Assembly: GCA_004195635.1 (NCBI GenBank)
Contig: PSPT01000021.1
Location: 8,226-43,234 of the forward strand
DNA length: 35,009 nt
Reading direction: 5' to 3'
Source: Methanobacteriota archaeon
GTDB taxonomy: Archaea; Thermoplasmatota; Poseidoniia; Poseidoniales; Poseidoniaceae
Shown here: positions 23,802 to 32,969 of the stretch, in pieces
Numbering within the stretch: position 1 is the first letter of the stretch
Layout of the letters: every line of letters begins with the position of its first letter
Program-made: the position numbers and the translations under genes
Notes under the pieces: generated by a model
Seen by the model: the letters and a program-made list of their open reading frames with translations, nothing else
Database searches by the model: none
What the model was told of the DNA's origin: nothing

Positions 23802-23884
23802 GCCAAACCTCACCCATTATTTCCTCATCTCAAGTTAAACTCCCGGTCGCTGGTTATTATACGAAGAACTTGCGCGCAGAGGTC

Positions 23885-25546
23885 ATGGTGAAGGAGTTAA
23901 TCCGCCTTGAGGACGTTCATCGCGCCTTCGGTCCGGTTACTGTATTCGAAAATGTCAACATCCGAATTGAGGAGGGTGACCGAATAGGAATAGTTGGGCA
24001 CAACGGTTCTGGAAAGACAACTCTGCTCAACACAATTAGCGAACAGAATCCCGATATTGGCGAGGTTCTTTTTGCTCCTGGCATTCGCGTAGCATACCTC
24101 ACGCAAGTAAGAGATATTGAGGATGAAGCAACACTTGAACAGGAATTGAACCGAAAAGGTCGCCAATTTGCTGAAATTGATGAGGAAATTGCCGAATTGG
24201 AAGCATCAATGGCCGATCCGAGTTTCTATGATGGCGACTGGCAGCCAAAAATGGATAGATATGCCGAGCTTCAAACAATGCTGGCAAAAAGTGGTGGGGC
24301 GAATGTTGCAACTAGGGCATCTGGAATTATTGAAGCGCTTGGCCTTGGCCATCATCCTCTTAGTACCCCTCTGCAGTCATTATCTGGTGGAGAAAGAGCA
24401 AAGGTTGCCCTTGCAAGGCAATTAGTTGGACTTTCTGAAATTGATGTATTATTCCTTGACGAACCAACGAATCACTTGGATTTACCCACTATTGCTTGGC
24501 TTGAAAAATTCCTCAAGGAATTCAAAGGAGCAATAATGGTTGTTAGTCACGATAGATATTTCTTAGACCGTGTTTGTAATAATATTTTGGAAGTGCAAAA
24601 TACCCATGTGAAGGGATACAAAGGAAATTACTCGGCTTTTCGTAGTCAAAAGGAGATGTTTTTGAGTACCTTGGATGATTCAATTGCTAAGTCTGAAAAA
24701 GAAGTTAGACGCCTCAATGGAGCATTACGCTCAATGAAAAGTGCAAATAAGTATGATAAATCTATTTCACAAAAACGATTCATGTTAGACCGTGAACAGA
24801 ATCGATTAAAATGGATGAAATCAATCCGTCCAAAGAAGCGAAAGGGATTGAATTTTGCCCTTCAAGCAACTTCAAAATCCTCTCTAGATGTTCTTGAAAT
24901 AAACAAGGCTTCTCTTTCCTTTGAAGGCCTTAAAAAACCAATCTTTACCCAAATTGAAGTCGCAGTAAGTAAGGGTCAGAAGATAGGAGTTGTTGGCGGA
25001 AATGGGGTCGGCAAGACTACACTACTGAGAATGATTATTGGCGAATTAATGCCTGACGAAGGACGGGTTGTAGTTGAACCGGGCGTCCAAATAGGATATT
25101 TTCATCAAGACCACCGGACACTTGACTTTGATTTAACACCAGTAAAGCAAATTCAAAAACTAAAACCACGCATGGATTATGGTGATGTGAGAGCAATGCT
25201 TGGAAGATTTCAATTTACCAGTGAACAAGTCGATACAATAATGAGCAAATTATCAGGTGGCGAAAGAGCAAGAGTAGCATTACTAAAATTACTCCTTGAA
25301 GAAAATAATTTGCTTCTGCTTGATGAACCTACAAATCACTTGGATACCGACGCAAATGAGGCAATTGAGGAGGCTTTTAATCAATATGAAGGCAGTATCA
25401 TTACGGTTAGTCACGACAGATGGTTCCTCGACCAAGTATGTGATACAATTTGGTTCTTAGGCGGTGATGGATATCTTCATATTTACCCCGGGAATTATTC
25501 TGATTTAATTCAAAGAAAGAAAGATGCCTACCAAAAAGTGCAGTAA
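23885..25546 (+). CDS. ABC-F family ATPase (ribosome-associated type)
   Basis: ABC-F proteins have two ABC domains and no membrane part; several bind the ribosomal E site and rescue or regulate translation. The first domain has Walker A GHNGSGKTT, signature LSGGERAKVALARQL and Walker B FLDEPTNHLD. The second has GGNGVGKTT, LSGGERARVALLKLL and LLDEPTNHLD. The linker between (about 235-325) is charged and helical (KSEKEVRRLNGALRS), like the P-site tRNA interaction motif region. The 553 residues match EttA/Uup relatives. The start at 23885 has GAGG just upstream. The role in this archaeon is inferred. Confidence 0.93.
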   Translation: MVKELIRLEDVHRAFGPVTVFENVNIRIEEGDRIGIVGHNGSGKTTLLNTISEQNPDIGEVLFAPGIRVAYLTQVRDIEDEATLEQELNRKGRQFAEIDEEIAELEASMADPSFYDGDWQPKMDRYAELQTMLAKSGGANVATRASGIIEALGLGHHPLSTPLQSLSGGERAKVALARQLVGLSEIDVLFLDEPTNHLDLPTIAWLEKFLKEFKGAIMVVSHDRYFLDRVCNNILEVQNTHVKGYKGNYSAFRSQKEMFLSTLDDSIAKSEKEVRRLNGALRSMKSANKYDKSISQKRFMLDREQNRLKWMKSIRPKKRKGLNFALQATSKSSLDVLEINKASLSFEGLKKPIFTQIEVAVSKGQKIGVVGGNGVGKTTLLRMIIGELMPDEGRVVVEPGVQIGYFHQDHRTLDFDLTPVKQIQKLKPRMDYGDVRAMLGRFQFTSEQVDTIMSKLSGGERARVALLKLLLEENNLLLLDEPTNHLDTDANEAIEEAFNQYEGSIITVSHDRWFLDQVCDTIWFLGGDGYLHIYPGNYSDLIQRKKDAYQKVQ

Positions 25547-26848
25547 ATGATTAGGCAAGGGGCTTTGAAGGTGGCCCTCACCCAGTCAATTATGGGCGAC
25601 GACTTATCGGTGAGATATCGCAACACTATCCTCATTGATGATAATGGCAATAGGCATCTAGGTGACTTTTTAATTCACCAGGACGGGTCTTGGTCAAACT
25701 CAAATGGAGATGAGGATGTTCAGGCCAATCTCAATGGTAAACATAAACTCCTTACTCGCACCTTCCAAAATTGGCACACACACCTTGCTATGACTCTTAA
25801 TGCAAGAGACTTTTCCGATGGTTATCCATTACAGGAATGGCTTGAAAAGGCGATTTTCCCCACTGAGGCAAAAATTACTCCGGACCATGTAAAGTTTGGT
25901 GTAAGGGCTGCGGCGGCAGAAATGATCCGCACAGGTTCATCCTTTGCCTCAGATATGTATTTCTATCCAGCAACTGCTGGAAAAGTAATTGATGAAGTGG
26001 GAATTAGAGCCTTGCTAGGAGGGCCTGTAAGTGACATTGCCCTACCAAGCCACGCTGATGCAAAGAGTGCATTGGCTGAAATGGATAACTTACTTTTGAA
26101 TAATCATAATTCGCGAATTAATTATTCAGTTGCAACCCATTCGGTTTACCTATGTGGTGAAGAAACCCTAATTCAAGCAAGAGATTTAGCCAAAAAACAT
26201 GATGCAGTTTGCCACATACATGTTGCTGAAACTAGAAAGGAAGTTGCAGATTGTCATGACAAGACTGGGATGTATCCGGCCCAATACTTAGACAGTATTG
26301 ATTTCTTACAAGAAGGCACAATTTGTGCCCATTCAAGTTGGGTGAAGAAGGACGAAATGCGTATGATGGCTGAGCGCGGGGTGAAAGCAGTACATTGTCC
26401 GACCAGTAATATGAAACTTGCATGTGGGGGAACATTATCCCTCCCTGCTTACCAAGAGGCGGGAGTGGACGTACGCCTTGGCACGGACGGTTCAGCATCT
26501 TCAGGTTCTGGTTTAGATATGCGAGTTGAAGCGAAATTTGCCTCTCTTATTCAGCGCCATGACCATTGGGATTCAACTATTCTACCAGCAAAGGATATTT
26601 TCAAATTGGCTACAAAAGACAGTAAGGATTGGGCGGCATGGAATCTCAATGATATCCGAATGAACCCCATTGGCCGTTCATCAAACCGTCATTTAGGTAA
26701 CTTAATTTTCAGTGGAGCAGATTGCCTCGACATGTGGGTTGATGGTAAGGCTATTAGGCAAGACGGAAAGACTCTAACTCTTGATGAAACGCAGGTAATT
26801 GATGAATTAAATCAAACCGTTTATTCATACTACGATGGTCTTGAGTAA
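25547..26848 (+). CDS. Amidohydrolase (MtaD/SsnA-like nucleoside or aminohydrolase)
   Basis: A metal-dependent deaminase/hydrolase of the amidohydrolase superfamily. Metal ligands are in NWHTHLAM (HxH), HIHVAET (His), CAHSSWV (His) and LGTDGSASS (Asp). This set matches the S-adenosylhomocysteine/5'-methylthioadenosine/5'-deoxyadenosine deaminase group and the related chlorohydrolases. The CPTSNMKLACGG motif is also typical of that branch. The 433 residues are normal. Translation starts at the ATG directly following the ABC-F stop (TAAATG). It may recycle SAM by-products; the substrate needs testing. It ends one base before the convergent CAX gene. Confidence 0.88.
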   Translation: MIRQGALKVALTQSIMGDDLSVRYRNTILIDDNGNRHLGDFLIHQDGSWSNSNGDEDVQANLNGKHKLLTRTFQNWHTHLAMTLNARDFSDGYPLQEWLEKAIFPTEAKITPDHVKFGVRAAAAEMIRTGSSFASDMYFYPATAGKVIDEVGIRALLGGPVSDIALPSHADAKSALAEMDNLLLNNHNSRINYSVATHSVYLCGEETLIQARDLAKKHDAVCHIHVAETRKEVADCHDKTGMYPAQYLDSIDFLQEGTICAHSSWVKKDEMRMMAERGVKAVHCPTSNMKLACGGTLSLPAYQEAGVDVRLGTDGSASSGSGLDMRVEAKFASLIQRHDHWDSTILPAKDIFKLATKDSKDWAAWNLNDIRMNPIGRSSNRHLGNLIFSGADCLDMWVDGKAIRQDGKTLTLDETQVIDELNQTVYSYYDGLE

Positions 26849-26849
26849 A

Positions 26850-28013
26850 TTATAGGAATAAGAAGGCAATACTAATTATTGCATAAGTTGCAAGCAACAT
26901 CGCTCCCTCCAACCAATTACTTTCTCCGTCTTGAACGATGAAATTAGTCACCAATATTGCCATAAAGGCCGCTACAGTCTCAAATAAGCCGAATTCTAAG
27001 GTTAAGGGCAACCCTAATCCCCAAGCAATCAAGATTGTTACTGGTGCGATAAGAAGGGCTATCTGAATACTACTGCCAATCGCAATCCCAATTGAAAGAT
27101 CCATCTTGTCCTTGCGGGCAACGGTTAATGCGGTGAAATGTTCAGCCGCATTACCAAACAAAGGCAACAAAATAACACCGATGAATACCGGAGGTAAGCC
27201 AAAAGAATCGGCTGCAAATTCAATTGAATGAACTAATATTTCCGCCATTAAGGCAACAAATATTGTAGAAATTACTAATAATAATATTGCCTGCTTTTTA
27301 CTCATTTCAGACTCTTCATCATGATGACTTTCCGTAGCAAAAAGGTCAGCATGGGTCTTCAATTGAAAGAGTAAGTGCATTGCATATATTCCAAGTAATA
27401 TTAGAGCAGTATAGTGTGAAAGATTGACTAGACTTGAATCTCCACTCGAACTAGTAGTACTTGCAAAAGCAGCAGGAATCACCAACCCAACCATCGCTAA
27501 TAATAACAACGAACCATTAGTTTGAGAGGCCTGTTGACTGAACTTTTGCGTGCTATGTTTTAGCCCACCGAGGAAAAACGACAACCCCAAAACCAATAGA
27601 AGATTACCCAAAATAGAACCGATTAGTGAGGCTTGAACAACTGCCATCATTGTAGCGGCAGTTTCTGTTCCCACACCGGCTTTATAGGCTGCATATAGCG
27701 CCATGACTGCGATAATCATTTCCGCAGCATTACCAAAAGTAGCATTTAGAAGACCTCCTACTGATTCAGAGGTTCGCATTGCAATATCTTCTGTTGCCTT
27801 ACCCATAAGCCATGCTAATGGCATAATCGCAATCATTGAAGAAATGAATGCTAAACCTTGGTTATGCGTCATATTGAAGTATATCGCAAAAGGAATGAAT
27901 AGTAATAGTAGATTAATCCATGATTCACGAGGGTCCAAAATATTCAACAGATTCTTATTGCCCATTGTTGGCTCAACTGAATCCTCCTTTGATTCAATAA
28001 CGGAATTAGGCAT
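26850..28013 (-). CDS. Ca2+/H+ antiporter of the CAX family
   Basis: It exports calcium in exchange for protons. The 387-residue protein has about eleven transmembrane helices and the two alpha-repeat motifs of the family. The first is NATFGNAAEMIIAVMAL with its acidic residue, the second LPLFGNAAEHFTALTVA. Between the halves lies an acidic, His-rich loop (ESHHDEESEM). The stop codon is one base from that of the convergent gene. It is downstream of the surface protein by 19 bases and probably shares its transcript. Confidence 0.93.
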   Translation of the reverse strand: MPNSVIESKEDSVEPTMGNKNLLNILDPRESWINLLLLFIPFAIYFNMTHNQGLAFISSMIAIMPLAWLMGKATEDIAMRTSESVGGLLNATFGNAAEMIIAVMALYAAYKAGVGTETAATMMAVVQASLIGSILGNLLLVLGLSFFLGGLKHSTQKFSQQASQTNGSLLLLAMVGLVIPAAFASTTSSSGDSSLVNLSHYTALILLGIYAMHLLFQLKTHADLFATESHHDEESEMSKKQAILLLVISTIFVALMAEILVHSIEFAADSFGLPPVFIGVILLPLFGNAAEHFTALTVARKDKMDLSIGIAIGSSIQIALLIAPVTILIAWGLGLPLTLEFGLFETVAAFMAILVTNFIVQDGESNWLEGAMLLATYAIISIAFLFL

Positions 28014-28032
28014 TAAATCAACTCACCAAAGT

Positions 28033-31000
28033 TTATTTCTTGCGCTTTGTTGTTCGCCGGGCAACCTTATTGCGCTTCGATTTGGACTTTGGCTCTTCTT
28101 CAGCGTCATCATCATCATCGTCATCATCTTCAACGGATGCTTTCTTCTTTCGACGAGTTTTCTTTGAAAGAACATTAACTGCAAAGGGGTCGTCATCATC
28201 AGGCATCGCGGCTTCTGATGACTTTTCCTCTTCTTTTGGCTTGTCGCCAGCAAGAATTGCATCCATATCTGGCTCTGATGAAGTGCCAATAAATTCAGAC
28301 ATCCAATCTTCTCCACCATCTTCATCTCCTTCACCCCTCTTCTTTGGACTAGAGAGAGAAATTGTGATTACCAAGAAAACAATTACAAATGCCAAGAGAT
28401 TAAAAAATGCCAAACCAAATACAAATATATATGGTGGATCGGTGAAACTTGGCTCAATGATAATTGCTGCTTCTTCAGGCTGCAATGCTTCTTCATAAGC
28501 GCATCTTGTAGTACCATTAATTGTTTGATGGCATGAATCTACCCTAAAAGTAACGCCTTTTGAACGTTCCTCGCCAACAATATCTGATACCTTTATTTCA
28601 ACTCGATGGTTGCCTGGTGTGAAATCACTAGAACTGATAATGATTAATATTGCAATATCGCCATCTATCCATGAAAGATGTTCATCGGTTAAATTCATCC
28701 ATGAACTTGAGGCTTGATTGTGTGCGCCTTGATTACTAATAACTTTGTATTTCGCCCATAATATTCCAACATCATCGGTTGCTGAAGCATGAACTGTTAT
28801 TTGTTCGCCATACATGTATTTTGTATCGGTCATGGAACCCGGAGAATATATGTTAATTATTGGAGCAATTGCATCAATTACCCAATTGGTAACATTATGC
28901 CACTCCTCATTTGAAACTGCATCTCTAACCATAATATGAAGTGTTAAATTGCCATACTTATCTCCAGATAAAATATCAAAATCAAAGTAATAACTTGGTC
29001 CTTTGTCTGGGTTTGCAATATTGTCCGAAAGTAGATTCATTGGAACATCGGTTTCTGTATATGTGTTATCATTATCAACTGTAATGTTAATTGATGGAGG
29101 GACGTCCAAATTCTCATTTGTTTCCACAATAACTCGATGTTCTCCATCCTGCAAAGGACCGCTTTCTATATCATCAATCGTGATTATTATTTCAGGAGGT
29201 GTCGTATCTTCCTCAATCTCCCAGGCATTTCCACCAGCACCTCGAATAATCAGTGAATTAAGATTGCCCCAACGATCAGTAGCGACAACCGCATACCATA
29301 CATCTCTAGTTGTGTTTTCATCAATTGAAATTTGTCTAACTATTACTGCAGGTGAAGTTTCATTCGTATTAATTGTATCCAATATGGGTTCCCAGCCATC
29401 ATCCAATAATACATCTGAAGTAACACTTTCATTAACAAATGGAGTGCCAAAGTTTCGATATAATTGGTAGGTTTCTTCAAACTCACTAGGTTCATTTACA
29501 AATTTAAGAATTACTAAATTCATGAATCCTAACATCTCAAGACTTGTTATACGAGGGTCATCTGGAATCATTGTGTCTTCGACAATTGGGCCATCCCAAT
29601 TTTGAACAAATCCTCTATATTCGTAAGTGCCATTTAGATGGCCATATCTTGCTTGAGATGTTACAAAATAGAATGAGTTGTCGCGGTATTCTCCAGCTGG
29701 AACATCAACTATTGCTTCCCCAAAACCATCTGGTACTGATGCGAGCCAATGGGCGGATTGGTTTTCAACAAATTGTCCTTCAACAACACGATAATTAGAC
29801 CACCAAATATGGTACAATTCACCCTCTACTCCTAATTGGTCTGTCCAAGTAACTCGAGTTTTTCCGGCACCAATATATTCGGCCGAAACATCTGTTGGTT
29901 CAGCAATCCAAGGTGTAAATGAATCTTCAAAAATTTCACTACTACAACCTAATTCTGTTGCAGGAATGCCGAATTGATCAGTAACTTCTATACAATAAAA
30001 TGATGACCCGATGTGACCTCTTGGAACTTCGTAAACAAATGAAGAATTATCATCACCCAATTCTGCGATTAGGGTTATATCTGTACGATTTGTAGAATCG
30101 AATGGTACGCCAGCAACCCATACGCGGTATGTTTCTCCAACTTCTCCTATTGGCCCTATCCAAGAAATGGTAGTATTGCCTTTGCCACTATATTCATCAG
30201 GAATAAAAATTGCATCTACCGAAGTAACACTCTCTGGTGCAATATTATCTTCGATTATTGAACTAGTAAGGGTGTTCCCAGACAAGAATCGTATATCTTC
30301 ATACGAGTCGCCTGATGAAGTCCAATTGGGCAATAGATAGGTTACTGCATAATATGACTCTCTACTTGTTGACGGTGCAATTGGAACGGAATACGAAGAT
30401 ACTCCTGCAGAAAGGTTTGCGATTGGGCTCGTAGATTGTATGAGGGTAAGACCATTGGAACGGACAATTGGAATATCTGAATGCCAAACATGAATTGAAT
30501 ATGCATCGGGGCCGATTTCGGGTAGAACCGGATTGATCACATTGTAATTAACCCAAGATAACTCAGTCGCTGAAGTGCTCGGCAAATACTCTGCTTGCAA
30601 ATAATATGGTGTGCGAATCGGAGAAGTGATTTCTTCAACTGGCTCAAAGGTTGATGAGGCATTTGCATCGAGAAGAGTCGTGTTCAATCCACTCGAATGT
30701 TCGGTAACTATCCCGTAAAAAAATGTGCCATTTACTCCAGGGGGGAGTTGAAAAGTCACACTATGGCCTAGATGAGTCCCCGATACTCCTCTGCAATTCA
30801 AAGGATTTCCCCCCGATGAAGATTGGTCACAAGCATTAACAGTAGCAAAAGGAGTCAGTCCGATGATAGACACATTGTTAATTACTTGTTCAGAACGAAA
30901 TACATGATATTTTGCCGGCCACAACTCTTGGAAGAGGTTTGGATCTCCGCCGGATTCTTCAATATTACGCCAAGTAACAGTGGTTGATTCCGATTCAGCA

Positions 31001-31146
31001 TCAAAAATTGCAGATAAATCTTGGGCCTGTAATTGGTCCGCAGCACCAATATCAATGGCACTTACTGGTGGAGCCCAAATTACAAGGGCAGAGAGCATTA
31101 AACACACAAGAAAAATTGACTTTTTAGATGACCTATCAACTATCAT
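28033..31146 (-). CDS. Large surface protein with fibronectin-like repeats and C-terminal anchor
   Basis: A secreted, membrane-anchored protein of 1037 residues. A signal peptide (about 1-30, FLVCLMLSALVIW then PPVSA) is followed by at least four beta-sandwich repeats of fibronectin type III style (for example TELSWVNYN, TTISWIGP, TRVTWTDQ). Later come Ig-like segments (APIINIYSPGS, GNHRVEIKVSD). One transmembrane helix lies at about 905-929. The cytoplasmic tail of about 108 residues has an Asp run (EDDDDDDDDAEEE) and a very basic end (KSKSKRNKVARRTTKRKK). The exact role (adhesion, S-layer or sensor) is unknown. GAGG at 8 bases precedes the ATG. Confidence 0.8.
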   Translation of the reverse strand: MIVDRSSKKSIFLVCLMLSALVIWAPPVSAIDIGAADQLQAQDLSAIFDAESESTTVTWRNIEESGGDPNLFQELWPAKYHVFRSEQVINNVSIIGLTPFATVNACDQSSSGGNPLNCRGVSGTHLGHSVTFQLPPGVNGTFFYGIVTEHSSGLNTTLLDANASSTFEPVEEITSPIRTPYYLQAEYLPSTSATELSWVNYNVINPVLPEIGPDAYSIHVWHSDIPIVRSNGLTLIQSTSPIANLSAGVSSYSVPIAPSTSRESYYAVTYLLPNWTSSGDSYEDIRFLSGNTLTSSIIEDNIAPESVTSVDAIFIPDEYSGKGNTTISWIGPIGEVGETYRVWVAGVPFDSTNRTDITLIAELGDDNSSFVYEVPRGHIGSSFYCIEVTDQFGIPATELGCSSEIFEDSFTPWIAEPTDVSAEYIGAGKTRVTWTDQLGVEGELYHIWWSNYRVVEGQFVENQSAHWLASVPDGFGEAIVDVPAGEYRDNSFYFVTSQARYGHLNGTYEYRGFVQNWDGPIVEDTMIPDDPRITSLEMLGFMNLVILKFVNEPSEFEETYQLYRNFGTPFVNESVTSDVLLDDGWEPILDTINTNETSPAVIVRQISIDENTTRDVWYAVVATDRWGNLNSLIIRGAGGNAWEIEEDTTPPEIIITIDDIESGPLQDGEHRVIVETNENLDVPPSINITVDNDNTYTETDVPMNLLSDNIANPDKGPSYYFDFDILSGDKYGNLTLHIMVRDAVSNEEWHNVTNWVIDAIAPIINIYSPGSMTDTKYMYGEQITVHASATDDVGILWAKYKVISNQGAHNQASSSWMNLTDEHLSWIDGDIAILIIISSSDFTPGNHRVEIKVSDIVGEERSKGVTFRVDSCHQTINGTTRCAYEEALQPEEAAIIIEPSFTDPPYIFVFGLAFFNLLAFVIVFLVITISLSSPKKRGEGDEDGGEDWMSEFIGTSSEPDMDAILAGDKPKEEEKSSEAAMPDDDDPFAVNVLSKKTRRKKKASVEDDDDDDDDAEEEPKSKSKRNKVARRTTKRKK

Positions 31147-31259
31147 TGCGCATCCCTCGTTACCTCGGTTATTTTGATTCCGTTATGAGCATACCGATTA
31201 TGCACGCATTGCAATGGCGATATTGCGACTAAAACCGAACTCCCGCCATCAACTCCACA

Positions 31260-31991
31260 TCACTCAGTTCCTGCATCAGTTATTTCAGTATCAGGGGTTA
31301 CAGATAAAGGTTCGTTTTTATCTAATTCATTAACATGAGATCTAGCTTGAATAAAACGGCGAATAAAGGTGTATGCGCCACCAACTCCTGAAATAACAAT
31401 TATTAGAGTCAATGGATTTATTGCAACATTAGAAAGTGGGGGCAAATACCAACCAAAGTCAGGGGTGCCAGTTAGTGCCATTATTCCTGCAGCAGTCAGT
31501 CCAATTATTGTAATTACTAATCGGTCTGCTCGACTAAATCCAGAATAATCGCGCCTCCCAGTTACCGCTTGGGCCTGCGTCCCCATGTATGAACCAAACA
31601 TGGTGAATAGTGCTGCTGCCCAACCAATACTTGCATCACCAACCCAAACAGAATTCATCCCTATTGCCACGAGCCACACAATATCTAAAACTCGATCTAA
31701 TGTGTGATCTAATAAATCTCCCCAACGAGTAACTCTACCAGTTGCACGAGCCAAAGTGCCATCGAAACCATCCAATAATTGGGCAATACCAACCAATGCG
31801 GCTGAGCCAAGTAGTAACCAGCCACCAGTTGAATCACGCCCAGCAGTCATCATCAACCAAGCAGCACAAAGACCAATTGGCAAAGTCAACCAAGTAACAA
31901 AGGCGGGAGAGAGCCATGTCATTTTTTCTGCACGTTTAGCAGTCAGGTTTTCCCAAACTGAACGGAACTGCTCCAAAGCCACTTCACTCAC
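31260..31991 (-). CDS. CDP-alcohol phosphotransferase (lipid headgroup synthesis)
   Basis: It transfers a phosphate headgroup from a CDP-activated lipid alcohol. The signature D-G-x2-A-R-x8-G-x3-D-x3-D is complete at residues 77-99 (DGTLARATG, GDLLDHTLD). About six membrane helices are visible and the C-terminal tail is hydrophilic. In archaea this family makes archaetidylinositol-phosphate, archaetidylserine or archaetidylglycerol-phosphate; sequence alone does not decide which. The start is either GTG 31989-31991 or a GTG at 31982, which has better spacing from AGGTGA. It sits between the AK6-like kinase and the surface protein. Confidence 0.9.
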   Translation of the reverse strand: MSEVALEQFRSVWENLTAKRAEKMTWLSPAFVTWLTLPIGLCAAWLMMTAGRDSTGGWLLLGSAALVGIAQLLDGFDGTLARATGRVTRWGDLLDHTLDRVLDIVWLVAIGMNSVWVGDASIGWAAALFTMFGSYMGTQAQAVTGRRDYSGFSRADRLVITIIGLTAAGIMALTGTPDFGWYLPPLSNVAINPLTLIIVISGVGGAYTFIRRFIQARSHVNELDKNEPLSVTPDTEITDAGTE

Positions 31992-32039
31992 CTAATTGGC
32001 GGAAGTGAGCCGAGGTGTTGAATGTGGCGGCGGAAATAT

Positions 32040-32609
32040 TCAATTATCAACCATTTTTTCCATCCAGTCAATTTCTGCGAAGGGGGTAAGCGGAAGTCCC
32101 TGTTTAAGCCATTTTCCAATAATTTGCACAATTTCTTCGGGGCTATTATCGCTACCATTAATTTCTATTATGGGTAGATCTTTGTTTTTGTGATCAACTA
32201 ATTCAATCCAAGGGCCGCCCATCAATTCCCACTCAGTATTTTCGCGGATTTTTTTGCCTGTCCAGTTGCGTAAATTAAGGCGCTCTTGCAACATATCAGG
32301 CTCACACCTAAGTATTACTATTGCCGATACGGGTAATAGATGAGATAAATGACCCTCAATGATTACTGTTTCGCAAGAGCTAGCAGACCCCTTCGCTTGA
32401 TGATTAATTCCTTGTTTTTCAAGACTATTATTAAGTGAAACAATGTCAATTTCACGAGACATATCATGAGGGTCAACCTCACCCAAACATCCGCGTTGAT
32501 TTGCTAATTCGCTTACTGAATAAACTGAACACTCATTAAGCAAATGCGCAATAGTGGTTTTTCCAGTTCCCGGAGTTCCGGTCAAGCCAATCCACGCTTC
32601 ATCAGTCAT
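32040..32609 (-). CDS. AK6/Fap7-like adenylate kinase-family ATPase
   Basis: AK6/Fap7 proteins act as ATPases in late small-subunit ribosome maturation and have weak adenylate kinase activity. The P-loop is GTPGTGKT (11-18). EVDPHD lies next to the NMP region, IIEGHLSHLLP holds the family motif (V/I)xGHLSH, and the lid part has LRNWTGKKIRENTEWE. The length of 189 residues matches archaeal members. It starts a minus-strand group with the CDP-alcohol phosphotransferase 48 bases downstream, and is divergent from the Lrp-like gene. Confidence 0.9.
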   Translation of the reverse strand: MTDEAWIGLTGTPGTGKTTIAHLLNECSVYSVSELANQRGCLGEVDPHDMSREIDIVSLNNSLEKQGINHQAKGSASSCETVIIEGHLSHLLPVSAIVILRCEPDMLQERLNLRNWTGKKIRENTEWELMGGPWIELVDHKNKDLPIIEINGSDNSPEEIVQIIGKWLKQGLPLTPFAEIDWMEKMVDN

Positions 32610-32684
32610 ACGAACAACCTGCCCTGTATGTCAAGGCTCAAAAGTTATACGGGAGGGCTTGAATAGGGATAATGAGGCAGAGGC

Positions 32685-32945
32685 ATGGTAATCAACAACC
32701 ACAATGGCGCTAGTGCAATAGTGCTGATAAATACCGCACCAGGTAAAGAGGACCAAGTCTATTCTCAGATTGAAAAAATTCCTGAAGTTTCAGAAGTATT
32801 GATGCTCTTTGGGGAATATGATTTGTATTTGAAATTAAATTGTCGAGATTTTGGTGATTTAAGCGGGATTGTTATTAGTAGAATCCGAAGCATTATTGGA
32901 GTTGATTCAACGATGACATTAACCGTTGCACCTACTACAAAATAA
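32685..32945 (+). CDS. Stand-alone Lrp/AsnC ligand-binding (RAM) domain
   Basis: The 86-residue protein consists only of the ACT-like RAM domain of Lrp/AsnC regulators. It shows SAIVLINTAPGKEDQVYSQI, EVLMLFGEYDLYLKL, and the last strand MTLTVAPT. The N-terminal helix-turn-helix is missing, so it cannot bind DNA itself. It may sense amino acids and modify full Lrp proteins, as described for small RAM (SraM-type) proteins. GAGG lies upstream of the ATG. The next gene begins 24 bases after the stop. Confidence 0.85.
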   Translation: MVINNHNGASAIVLINTAPGKEDQVYSQIEKIPEVSEVLMLFGEYDLYLKLNCRDFGDLSGIVISRIRSIIGVDSTMTLTVAPTTK

Positions 32946-32969
32946 ATTCATAATATTGAGGCGATTTTC

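Noticed and set aside
28095-28135. Trinucleotide run of ATC/GAT as a microsatellite
   Set aside because: It is the coding sequence of the Asp run in the surface protein tail.
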